64,000 nt of DNA from assembly GCA_019637695.1 (NCBI GenBank), contig JAHBVG010000001.1, forward strand, positions 1 to 64,000, in the 5' to 3' direction. Under the pieces are notes generated by a model. The model was not told the DNA's origin and ran no database searches. It worked only from the letters and a program-made list of their open reading frames with translations. This document shows, one piece after another, positions 51,975 to 60,536 of this stretch. How positions within the stretch are numbered: position 1 is the first letter of the stretch; every line of letters starts with the position of its first letter. The translations under genes were made by a program, and so were the position numbers. Source of the stretch: Caldilineaceae bacterium. GTDB taxonomy: Bacteria; Chloroflexota; Anaerolineae; Caldilineales; Caldilineaceae.

Positions 51975-53753
51975 TTGGTGTCATTAGCCAGTTTTCGTCA
52001 ACTCGATGAGGCTGCTCTGCATCGCCAGAACGATTCCCAACAAGCCCTGCTCCGGCTTGCGATCCAGGCTGGGCAGTATACCCAAAAGCTTCCGCTACTA
52101 CTAGAAGCAGGGCGGCTGGCGGCGGCGCTCACTGGCGCTGCGGCTGGGATGGTCTACCTGCGCACCGAGGCAGATCCCGGATCGCAGCAGTTGGGCGAAT
52201 CGGCCCACTATCAACCTTACACCTGCTATTTAAGCCCCACCCCAAACGCATTTATGCCGCGGTTGGCGAGTGTTGCGCTCTCCCAGATCGAGCAGGCCAG
52301 CCTGGGCGGCGAGATCGTGCAATTAGAAGGGAATCAACGGTTGCTGGTTCCGCTACGTCGCCATCGCAAGGTAATGGCGATGTTAGAGCTTTGTAGTACG
52401 CCAGACGTTCCCTTTGACGCCACAGATGTGCAGGTGATGACCGACCTCGTCCTGCTGCTCGATTCGATCCTAAAAAATCAGTATCTGCTGGCTGCCCGCA
52501 CAGCGCTGACCGAGTTAGCCCAGGATCTAAGCGCCGAATTGGATCTGGCGATTCTCCTCAACAAAGTAGCCAGCGCCGCCGCAAGCATTGCCACAGCCCA
52601 GAGTAGTTCCATTTTGTTGTTGCAGCCCGATGCAGAGAGCCTACGGTTTGCGGCAGCATATGGCCTTTCGGAATCGGATCGCGAACTGCTACGCCAGTTG
52701 AGCGTCCCTTTACAGGGGAGCATTGCCGGTTCGGTCGTGCTGACACGCCAGCCATTGGTCAACAACAACGTGCGCCAGAACGCCCACTTCTACCCCGGCA
52801 TCAGCGAAAGTGTAAGCCTCAAAACCCGCTCGTTGATCGCCGTCCCTCTAATCGCACAGGATCAGGTCATCGGCGCGCTGGAGGTTGTCAATCAACAGTA
52901 CGACGATGAATTCGACAGCGAGGATGTCTCCACGCTCTTGCTCTTCGCCAGCCAGGCAGCCATTGCCATCCAAAATGCGCGGCTCCTGGGGGAACGGCAG
53001 TCGAGCCTGACCGAGCTGCGCAAGTTAGAACAACGTAAATCTCAGTTCATCGCCCTGGTCAGCCACGAGTTGCGCACGCCGCTCAATTTGGTCAGCGGCT
53101 ACGCCATGCTGCTGCGCGACAGCCTGGAACAGCGAGATCCGCCCACGGATTTAGAGACGATGGAGCGGCTGGAACAGATCGAACGGGCAACCGGCCAATT
53201 GGTGAAGATGGTCAACAATATCACGTCGATGTACAACCTGGAGACCGGTCGCACACAGCTTGTACTGAGCCAAAAAGATGTGACTGAAATCGTCGATAAG
53301 GTACTTAGCGAACACAGAGAATGGGCGCTGACCAAAGGGTTGGTCATCACCTTTGAACCGGCTTGCCGTCCACTTTATGTGACTTGCGACGCCATCGAGA
53401 TCCACCGTATCCTCGACAATTTGATCAACAATGCCATCAAATTTACCCCAGAAGGGGGACGCATTACCCTTTGGGCTACGCTATTGGCGGAGAAGCGCAT
53501 GGTCCAAATTGCCATCTCCGACACAGGCCCTGGAATCGATCCGAGCCAGATGGAGACGATCTTCGAGCGCTTTGCTCAACTCGACAACCATCTTAACCGT
53601 GCGCAAGATGGCATGGGCTTAGGACTGCCCCTGGCCCAGTCTCTCGTCCAAAAACATGGCGGCGAACTCTGGGTCAACACCGCACTGGGCCAGGGATCAA
53701 CCTTCTTTTTCACACTGCCGACGGCGGAAGCGGAAGAAGAAGGGAAGAAGTGA
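51975..53753 (+). CDS. GAF-domain sensor histidine kinase
   Basis: A 592-residue soluble kinase with no transmembrane segment. Two GAF-like domains occupy about 30-160 and 180-335 (IATAQSSSILLLQPDAESLRF, LIAVPLIAQDQVIGALEVVN). HisKA has FIALVSHELRTPLNLVSG with phospho-His at about 358; HATPase_c has NLINNAIKFTPEGG, DTGPGID and GMGLGLPLAQSL. The start is a TTG or the GTG after it. No response-regulator gene is adjacent. Convergent with uvrB, with a heptad array at its stop. Confidence 0.87.
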   Translation: MVSLASFRQLDEAALHRQNDSQQALLRLAIQAGQYTQKLPLLLEAGRLAAALTGAAAGMVYLRTEADPGSQQLGESAHYQPYTCYLSPTPNAFMPRLASVALSQIEQASLGGEIVQLEGNQRLLVPLRRHRKVMAMLELCSTPDVPFDATDVQVMTDLVLLLDSILKNQYLLAARTALTELAQDLSAELDLAILLNKVASAAASIATAQSSSILLLQPDAESLRFAAAYGLSESDRELLRQLSVPLQGSIAGSVVLTRQPLVNNNVRQNAHFYPGISESVSLKTRSLIAVPLIAQDQVIGALEVVNQQYDDEFDSEDVSTLLLFASQAAIAIQNARLLGERQSSLTELRKLEQRKSQFIALVSHELRTPLNLVSGYAMLLRDSLEQRDPPTDLETMERLEQIERATGQLVKMVNNITSMYNLETGRTQLVLSQKDVTEIVDKVLSEHREWALTKGLVITFEPACRPLYVTCDAIEIHRILDNLINNAIKFTPEGGRITLWATLLAEKRMVQIAISDTGPGIDPSQMETIFERFAQLDNHLNRAQDGMGLGLPLAQSLVQKHGGELWVNTALGQGSTFFFTLPTAEAEEEGKK

Positions 53754-53765
53754 AGAAGGGAAGGA
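53730..53765. repeat. A/G-rich heptad-like array at the histidine kinase stop
   Basis: GAAGAAG GGAAGAA GTGAAGA AGGGAAG units encode the final EEEGKK and continue beyond the stop. A pyrimidine-rich counterpart (CCCTCTT, TTCCCT) follows at 53775-53825, making another inverted pair. Confidence 0.5.
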
Positions 53766-53830
53766 GAGACTTTCGTATTCCCTCTGTCGCCTCTTCCCTA
53801 TTTCCCTTTTTCAATCCCTCTCTTCTTTTC

Positions 53831-55849
53831 TCACCGCACACCGATCTTCTCCACTTCCAGTTGACGCAGTTCGATCAACTGATCGCGCAGACGAGCGGCG
53901 CGCTCAAATTCGAGATCTTTGGCCGCTTCTTTCATCTCTTTCTCAATGCTCTTGATCAATTTGGCAAGTTCATCGCGCGGCAACAGGATCGGATCGAGTC
54001 GCGGTGTCTGATCGCCATCGGCGCTGGCGTATTCAGCTTTATCCTCAGCCAGGACACGCACCCGATCCGTTAGGTCGCGGATGCCCTTGACGATGCTGCG
54101 CGGCTCGATGCCATGTTCGCGATTGAAGGCTTCCTGGATCGAACGACGGCGGTTGGTCTCGTCGATGGCGGCGCGCATGGCGTCGGTCATCTTGTCAGCG
54201 TAGAGGATCGCCTTGCCCTCCAAATGGCGGGCAGCGCGGCCAATCGTCTGGATCAGCGCTGACTCACTGCGCAAGAAGCCCTCTTTATCCGCGTCGAGGA
54301 TCGCTACCAACGTCACTTCCGGCAGATCCAATCCTTCGCGCAGCAGGTTGATGCCCACCACCACGTCAAAGACCCCTAAGCGCAGATCGCGCAGGATCTC
54401 GACGCGTTCGAGGGTCTCGATCTCACTGTGGAGATATTGCACCTTTACGCCCAGCTCAGCCAGATATTCAGTCAGATCTTCGGACATGCGCTTGGTAAGC
54501 GTAGTGATGAGGGCGCGTTGGCCTTTAGCCACCCGCGACTGCACCTCACGCAGCAGATCATCGATCTGCCCCTTGCTGGGCCGCACATCCACCACCGGAT
54601 CGATGAGACCCGTCGGGCGGATGATCTGTTCCACCACCTGATCGGCATGTTGCATCTCGTAGCCGCTCGGCGTGGCGCTGACGTAGATAGCCTGCTTCAC
54701 CGTCGCCTCAAACTCCTCAAAGGTGAGCGGACGGTTATCCATGGCGCTGGGCAGGCGGAACCCGTGGCCCACCAAGACCTCTTTGCGCGAGCGATCCCCG
54801 GCGTACATGCCCCGGATTTGGGGGATGGTCATGTGGCTCTCGTCGATGATGACAAGCCAATCCGCAGGGAAGTAGTCGAGCAGTGTCCACGGGCGGCTGC
54901 CGGCAGGGCGCCGCGCCAGATGGCGGCTGTAATTCTCGACGCCGTTGCAGTAGCCGATCTCGCGCAGCATTTCCAGATCGTAGCGGGTACGCTGACCGAT
55001 GCGTTGCGCCTCTAGCAATTTGCCCTGTCCTTCAAACGTGGCAACTTGTTCGACCATCTCGGCCTCAATGTCCTCAATGGCCTCGGATAGTTTCTCTTGC
55101 GGGGTGATGAAATGTTTGGCCGGGTAGATCTCGATCTGCCCATGATCGGCCAGGATCTCACCCGTCAACGTGTCGATCTCGGTGATGCGTTCGATCTCAT
55201 CGCCGAAGAAACTGACACGATAGGCAAAATCGCTGTAAGCTGGCTGCACCTCTAGCACATCCCCGCGCACGCGGAACTTGGAACGCTGGAGTGTGTTGTC
55301 GTTGCGCTCATAGTAGATATCCACCAGATGGCGCAGCAATTGGTTGCGACGCACAAGATCCCCCACCTTCATCACCAACACATTCTGGCCGTAATCCTGT
55401 GGGCTGCCCAGACCATAGATACACGAGACCGACGCCACAATGACAACATCGCGACGGCTGAAGAGCGCGCTGGTTGCCGCCAGCCGCAGCCGGTCGATCT
55501 CATCGTTGATCTGCGCATCCTTTTCGATGTACGTGTCGCTGCGCGGGATGTAAGCCTCGGGCTGATAGTAATCGTAGTAAGAGACAAAATATTCAACTGC
55601 GTTCTCAGGCAGGAACTCGCGCATCTCGCTATAAAGTTGGGCGGCCAATGTCTTATTGTGGGCGATGATCAACGTGGTGCGCTGCACCTGTTCGATCACC
55701 TTGGCCATGGTAAAGGTCTTGCCCGAACCCGTCACCCCCAGCAACACCTGGTGACGGAATCCACTTTCAATCCCCTGGGAAAGCTTTTCAATTGCTTGTG
55801 GCTGATCGCCTGTCGGTTGGAATTCGCTGATGACCTTAAACGGTGGCAT
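53831..55849 (-). CDS. uvrB: UvrABC system protein B
   Basis: Damage-recognition helicase of nucleotide excision repair. [20 protein letters not shown], Walker [13 protein letters not shown], the beta-hairpin [16 protein letters not shown] in [12 protein letters not shown], and C-terminal motif [17 protein letters not shown] and QTIGRAARH; the UVR motif ends the protein ([28 protein letters not shown]). 672 residues is normal. uvrA and uvrC are not in the window. Confidence 0.97.
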   Translation of the reverse strand: MPPFKVISEFQPTGDQPQAIEKLSQGIESGFRHQVLLGVTGSGKTFTMAKVIEQVQRTTLIIAHNKTLAAQLYSEMREFLPENAVEYFVSYYDYYQPEAYIPRSDTYIEKDAQINDEIDRLRLAATSALFSRRDVVIVASVSCIYGLGSPQDYGQNVLVMKVGDLVRRNQLLRHLVDIYYERNDNTLQRSKFRVRGDVLEVQPAYSDFAYRVSFFGDEIERITEIDTLTGEILADHGQIEIYPAKHFITPQEKLSEAIEDIEAEMVEQVATFEGQGKLLEAQRIGQRTRYDLEMLREIGYCNGVENYSRHLARRPAGSRPWTLLDYFPADWLVIIDESHMTIPQIRGMYAGDRSRKEVLVGHGFRLPSAMDNRPLTFEEFEATVKQAIYVSATPSGYEMQHADQVVEQIIRPTGLIDPVVDVRPSKGQIDDLLREVQSRVAKGQRALITTLTKRMSEDLTEYLAELGVKVQYLHSEIETLERVEILRDLRLGVFDVVVGINLLREGLDLPEVTLVAILDADKEGFLRSESALIQTIGRAARHLEGKAILYADKMTDAMRAAIDETNRRRSIQEAFNREHGIEPRSIVKGIRDLTDRVRVLAEDKAEYASADGDQTPRLDPILLPRDELAKLIKSIEKEMKEAAKDLEFERAARLRDQLIELRQLEVEKIGVR

Positions 55850-55984
55850 CGTTCACACTCTCCCTAAGTTCTGGATGATTTCCAAGCTATCGCTGTCCTT
55901 GCAACACAGAACATAAGTTCCATCACCAACACATAGTATACCCCCATTCAACCATTTTGTCCAAATAGTTCGCTATTTACCAGA

Positions 55985-56143
55985 GTGAGAAGCAGGTAGC
56001 AGATAGCAGGTAGCCCAGAGAGGATGGGAAGGCAAAGGGCAAAAGTGGTTGAGACGATGCAAGTTTGCAGGTTTGCAAGTGGCAGGTTGCAATTCGCCCC
56101 TCGCAACTCGCCCCTCGCAATTCTGAACACGCACTACGCAACA
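55985..56143. repeat. Multi-family heptad region between uvrB and the GH3 gene
   Basis: This ~370-base gene-free stretch (55850-56219) holds GCAGGTA/GCAGATA units (55990-56015) and then GCAAGTT, GCAGGTT, CGCCCCT, CGCAACT, CGCAATT and CGCACTA units (56056-56143). It is the longest such array in the window. A promoter for the plus-strand GH3 gene should lie here or just after. Confidence 0.75.
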
Positions 56144-56240
56144 AAGCGCCTTAATTGACGGAAGAGCGCGCGCTAAGTACAATGCTCGCAGGTGGGGATG
56201 CTCGCCTACAGTTTCGTGTTTGCTGTTTGATTGCTCCATT

Positions 56241-59200
56241 ATGGATCTCATGAAGCCAAGCAAATCAAATTATGGGGAAGGAAGCGCGCGTTTCGCCCGT
56301 GGTGGACGTGTCCCCCATTGGCTTGCCCGCCTCTTGTTTCCCCTGCTTTGGACCACGATCTTTGTCGCCGTACTCAGTCTGGGCGCAAGATGGCAACCTC
56401 TACTGTACGCCCAAGACGAGATCGATTCGGCAACTGCCACCCCATCGCCGGCCTCATCACCTGCACAGCCAACTGCCCAATCCCCTGTCTCGTCACCTAC
56501 GCTGGCGCCGACATTGACGCCCACCAACGCATTGGTGACAATTACACCTGCTACGGTTTCAATTACTGCTACCATCTGGGCAAAAGCGACGGCTACAGCC
56601 GCGGCCATTGAAGCGCTGACTGTTACGCCGCAGCCGTCGCCAACCCCCAGCCCCACACCTGGCGTTGACCAGATCTTTGATCGGCAGATCGAAGAGATGA
56701 TCGCCCAGATGAGCGTAGCGGATCGGGTTGGGCAATTGTTCATCATCGATTTTCAGGGCAGCAGCGTTGACATTGACAACGATATTGCCGAATTGATCCA
56801 GAACTACCGGATTGGCGGCGTTGTCCTCAGCCCTCAAAACGGCAACTTCAGCAATCAGGATCCGAACGCGCCGCGCCAGATCGCAGCGTTGACCAATCAA
56901 CTCCAGGCCCTGGCCTACAATATTTCCCTGCCCGCCGATCAGGCGCTCGATCCGCCGGAACTCTTGCTCGCGCGCCCGAATACCCTCCGCTTCAACCTGT
57001 TGCAACAGGTAAGCCCTGATCTTCCACTCTTCATCGGCGTCGAACAGGATGGGGATGGCGCGCCGAGTACGTCCATGCGTTCGGGATTCACAACATTGCC
57101 GCCGCACATGGCTATCGGCGCCAGTTGGAAGACGGAATACGCCGAGGCCATCGGCGGGATCGTGGGCCGCGAGTTGGCCGCTGTGGGCGTCAACTTGTTG
57201 CTGGGTCCTAATTTGGATGTACTCGATCAGCCGCGGCCCGAACCGGTGGGCGGCCTGGGGATCTACACGTTCGGCGGCGATTCCTATTGGGTGGGCAAAC
57301 TAGGCCAATCCTATGTGCGCGGTGTCCATACAGGCGGTGGGGGACGGGTAGCGACGATTGCCGGGCATTTCCCCGGTCAGGGCGGCAGCGACCGTCGCCC
57401 CGACGAAGAGGTTGCGACGATCCAAAAGAGCCTGCAAGAGTTGCGCCACATCGAATTGCTGCCCTTCGCCAGCGTCACACAGCGCCCCTCTTCGCTGCTG
57501 CGCGTGGATGGCGACCCTGCCGCCACCGATGGGCTGATGTCCGGCCATGTCCGCTACAGTAGTTTTCAGGGCAGCCGGGAACGCACGCCTCCGATCAGCC
57601 TTGCCAAAGAACTGGGGACGATCCTGGCGTTGGAGGAATTTGCTGTGTGGCGACAGGGCGGCGGCGTGGTGATGAGCGATGCGCTGGGCGTTTCTTCCAT
57701 CCGTCGCTACTATGATCCCACCCTTCAGGACTTCCCACGCAAACGGATCGCGCTGGAAGCGTTTTTGGCCGGCAATGATCTGCTCTACCTTTCCAATTTT
57801 TCGTTAACAGGGGATTGGGAAGAAGCCCGCGACAATATCCGCGAGACGGTACTCTTCTTCCGTGAGCGTTACACAAGCGACCCTGATTTTGCCGCTCGTG
57901 TGGATAGCTCGCTCGCCCGCATTCTGCGCCTCAAATTGCGTCTCTACACCACTCCAGCGGAAAGCCCAGATCTGACGGCGTCCTCTCCTGAAGTGCCGTT
58001 GGTGCAGGTCTTGACCAACATGCGATCCCTACGCGTCTTTGGTGGGGCGGCGCGCGAAGAAGCGCAGAATCTTGTCAGCGCGGTGGCGCGCGAAGCGGTA
58101 ACGATCCTCTACCCAGATCCAGATCTGCTCGCCGATCCACTGCCGCCCGCGCCGCAGACCGATGAGAAGATTCTGATCATTTCGGATAGCCGCACCTACC
58201 AAGAGTGCGCCGACTGTGCTGCGCAATTTGCGATTGCCCCTGACGCTTTGCAAGGGGTAATGCTGCGACTTTATGGGCCAGACGCCACCGGCCAATTGTT
58301 GCCTGAACAGTTGCAAAGCCTGACCTTTGAACAACTCAACGCGCTGCTTAACGATACGGCTTCGGCGGAAGAAGCGCAGATGATGGAGCAAGCCATTGAG
58401 CAGGCAGATTGGCTGATCTTCGCCATGTTGGATGTGGATGTGGCTCGCTATCAAAGCAGTGACGCCGTAAAGCAGTTCCTGCGCCTACGCAGTGATCGAC
58501 TGCGCAGCAAGCGCATTGTTGTGCTGGCGCTCAACGCGCCCTATTTCCTCGATTCCACCGAGATCAGCAAATTGACGGTCTACCTGGGCATTTACAGCAA
58601 AACCCAGCCCTTCCTCGAAGCGGCGGTGCGCACGATCTTCCGCGCCATCCAGGCCCCAGGATCGCCGCCCGTCAACGTACCGGGGACCCGCTACAGCAAT
58701 CTCTTCGAGCGGCTGGAGCCTGATCCGAACCAGACAATTGAACTTCACCTGCTGAATGATACGGTGACATCCAGCGCGGCGCAGGGCGGCGCAGCGGCAG
58801 AGCGCATCCAGGCGGATCTGGCGATGGGCGATGTGATCGCTGTCGAGACCGGCGTTATCCTCGACCACAACCGCAACCCCGTCCCCGATGGGACGCTTGT
58901 GAACTTCCGGCTGATCTACGAGGGCGAAGAATTGGCGCTGCCTGTGGATCCGTCGCGCACACGCGACGGCAGGGCGCGGCTTGCCGTCCCCTTAGAGCGG
59001 AGCGGTACATTGCGGATCTCGGCCAGCAGCGTGGAAGCGACAGTGAGTACTTTGATCCTGGTGAGTACGCAAGGGGAAAACCAGACGGCATCGATTGAAT
59101 TTGTGATGCCTACCCCCACGCCTGAACCTATTCTAGAGTCGGTTAGTGTTGCGATTGCCAGCAACGAAGCAGCGCGTGTAACGGATAATGAGGCCGCCGC

Positions 59201-59534
59201 TGCGCCATCGGTGGCGTTGCTAACTGCCCCCAACCCCTTCCTGGGGCCTGTGGTGAGGGTGAACCTGCTTACCCTGGGGCTGGCGTTTATGACCCAATTG
59301 GTGATGCTGGGGCTGCTGTTGGTGGTATTGGTGCGGGTCATGCCACGGGCAATGCTCGTCTATCGGCTGCTCTGGGCGCTGTTGATCGGGTGGGTGGCCT
59401 ATATTTTCTACGGGCTGGGATTGGTTCCTGGCAGCACATGGCTACAGATCACCCTCTACCCCTGGGGCGTCATCCCTGTGGTCTTCATCGCCATGCTCTT
59501 GTCGATGGTCTGGTTGCAATTGCGGGCGGAGTGA
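56241..59534 (+). CDS. GH3 beta-N-acetylhexosaminidase-like enzyme with membrane C-terminus
   Basis: About 1097 residues. An N-terminal membrane helix (LLFPLLWTTIFVAVLSLG) and a Thr/Pro/Ala linker (TPSPTPGVDQIF) precede the GH3 barrel: MSVADRVGQLFIIDF, IGVEQDGDG, GHFPGQGG (NagZ-type KHFPGHG position), and the nucleophile Asp in VVMSDALGV. The C-terminal GH3 sandwich and a beta domain lead to three or four helices (VNLLTLGLAFMTQLVML; LLWALLIGWVAYIFYGLG; VIPVVFIAMLLSMVWL). It likely works on wall or glycan fragments outside the cell while held in the membrane. The ATG at 56241 was preferred over an upstream TTG. Confidence 0.85.
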   Translation: MDLMKPSKSNYGEGSARFARGGRVPHWLARLLFPLLWTTIFVAVLSLGARWQPLLYAQDEIDSATATPSPASSPAQPTAQSPVSSPTLAPTLTPTNALVTITPATVSITATIWAKATATAAAIEALTVTPQPSPTPSPTPGVDQIFDRQIEEMIAQMSVADRVGQLFIIDFQGSSVDIDNDIAELIQNYRIGGVVLSPQNGNFSNQDPNAPRQIAALTNQLQALAYNISLPADQALDPPELLLARPNTLRFNLLQQVSPDLPLFIGVEQDGDGAPSTSMRSGFTTLPPHMAIGASWKTEYAEAIGGIVGRELAAVGVNLLLGPNLDVLDQPRPEPVGGLGIYTFGGDSYWVGKLGQSYVRGVHTGGGGRVATIAGHFPGQGGSDRRPDEEVATIQKSLQELRHIELLPFASVTQRPSSLLRVDGDPAATDGLMSGHVRYSSFQGSRERTPPISLAKELGTILALEEFAVWRQGGGVVMSDALGVSSIRRYYDPTLQDFPRKRIALEAFLAGNDLLYLSNFSLTGDWEEARDNIRETVLFFRERYTSDPDFAARVDSSLARILRLKLRLYTTPAESPDLTASSPEVPLVQVLTNMRSLRVFGGAAREEAQNLVSAVAREAVTILYPDPDLLADPLPPAPQTDEKILIISDSRTYQECADCAAQFAIAPDALQGVMLRLYGPDATGQLLPEQLQSLTFEQLNALLNDTASAEEAQMMEQAIEQADWLIFAMLDVDVARYQSSDAVKQFLRLRSDRLRSKRIVVLALNAPYFLDSTEISKLTVYLGIYSKTQPFLEAAVRTIFRAIQAPGSPPVNVPGTRYSNLFERLEPDPNQTIELHLLNDTVTSSAAQGGAAAERIQADLAMGDVIAVETGVILDHNRNPVPDGTLVNFRLIYEGEELALPVDPSRTRDGRARLAVPLERSGTLRISASSVEATVSTLILVSTQGENQTASIEFVMPTPTPEPILESVSVAIASNEAARVTDNEAAAAPSVALLTAPNPFLGPVVRVNLLTLGLAFMTQLVMLGLLLVVLVRVMPRAMLVYRLLWALLIGWVAYIFYGLGLVPGSTWLQITLYPWGVIPVVFIAMLLSMVWLQLRAE

Positions 59535-59731
59535 GGATGGAACGCGGAGGGCGCAACGCCCCTAACGGATCGGGCAGATGATTGCCGAAGTCGATGTCCT
59601 TGATCCGAGCGCAGACATTCCAGTAAATACATTCCTCTCTCATATGCGGATGTGGTCTCAAGCGCGGTCGAGGCGTTTTTCTCAGCCACGAGTCATATTC
59701 CTATATTGGCTATAGGCCAACGCCTTCACTC

Positions 59732-59760
59732 TTGACAACCCGTATCTCCCCATCTATAAT
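59732..59760 (+). promoter_or_regulatory. Consensus sigma-70 promoter of the Phd/VapC pair
   Basis: A perfect TTGACA (59732-59737) and TATAAT (59755-59760) are separated by 17 bases, the ideal spacing. The transcript would start about 10 bases past the -10, inside the direct repeats. Confidence 0.85.
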
Positions 59761-59777
59761 CTAGACAGTCTAGACAG
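59760..59777 (+). promoter_or_regulatory. Two direct 9-bp repeats, probable autorepression operator
   Basis: TCTAGACAG occurs twice head to tail (59760-59768, 59769-59777), each with a TCTAGA palindrome. They touch the -10 and the ribosome-binding site AGGAGG (59776-59781), a good place for binding of a Phd/VapC complex. Function inferred. Confidence 0.6.
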
Positions 59778-59787
59778 GAGGTCAAGT

Positions 59788-60042
59788 ATGGTGCGTATCT
59801 GGCAACTCCAAGAGGCGAAGAATAAGTTCAGTGAAGTGGTCGAAGAAGCCCTTACACAAGGCCCGCAAGTGATTACGAAGCGGGGTGTTGAAGCGGTCAT
59901 TGTTCTTTCCTATGCTGAATACCGCAAACTCATGCTGACCCAACAAAAGCTGTCCGACTTTTTTCGCCATTCTCCGCTCGCAGAAGCGAATCTCAACTTG
60001 CAGCGGGACACAAGTCGTGTACGTGACGATATTTCTATATGA
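59788..60042 (+). CDS. Phd/YefM-family antitoxin
   Basis: An 84-residue antitoxin. The N-terminal DNA-binding Phd fold has IWQLQEAKNKFSEVVEEALTQGPQVITKRGVEAVIVLSYAEYRKL; the C-terminal part would wrap the toxin. It has a strong AGGAGG site and a consensus promoter with direct repeats. It overlaps the VapC start by 4 bases (ATGA). Confidence 0.92.
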   Translation: MVRIWQLQEAKNKFSEVVEEALTQGPQVITKRGVEAVIVLSYAEYRKLMLTQQKLSDFFRHSPLAEANLNLQRDTSRVRDDISI

Positions 60043-60473
60043 GATATCTCCTCGACACCAACATCATTTCGGAACTCATCAGTAAACAACCAAACCAAGA
60101 TGTCGTCGATTGGATTGATCAGCTCGATCCCATGTCGGTCTATATCAGTGTCATCACCATTGGTGAAATACGTAAAGGTATTGAAAAGCTCCCCATATCA
60201 AAGCGGCGCGAGGATTTGACTGTATGGCTTGAGAACGACTTGCTTATTCGCTTTCAAGGGAAGATTGCCGAGGTGACAGCCGAGGTCATGCTCATGTGGG
60301 GTACACTGATTGGCCGATTAGAAAACGAGGGGAAGCCACTGCCAGCAATTGACTCCCTCTTAGCGGCTATTGCTCTCGAGGGTAATTACGCATTGGTGAC
60401 GAGAAACGATGAAGATTTCAAGAATGCAGGTATCACAGTGATTAATCCTTGGAAAACGCGTGCAGCATCATAA
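60039..60473 (+). CDS. vapC: VapC-family PIN toxin
   Basis: A 144-residue PIN ribonuclease. RYLLDTNIISELI has the first acidic residue; then the Glu in ITIGEIRKGIEKL, the Asp in PAIDSLLAAIAL and the Asp region in LVTRNDEDFKNAGI. All four acidic positions of PIN toxins are present, so it should be active. Known VapC toxins cut tRNA or rRNA. It pairs with the Phd-type antitoxin just upstream. Confidence 0.94.
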   Translation: MRYLLDTNIISELISKQPNQDVVDWIDQLDPMSVYISVITIGEIRKGIEKLPISKRREDLTVWLENDLLIRFQGKIAEVTAEVMLMWGTLIGRLENEGKPLPAIDSLLAAIALEGNYALVTRNDEDFKNAGITVINPWKTRAAS

Positions 60474-60536
60474 CCATCAACTCGCCATCGTACCGCTTGA
60501 GCGCTTGCAGCCCAATGATGTGGGTGGCTGACTGCC

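Noticed and set aside
59578..59718. Possible 46-codon plus-strand frame between GH3 and Phd genes
   Set aside because: No ribosome-binding site, no family resemblance, and the length is within chance.
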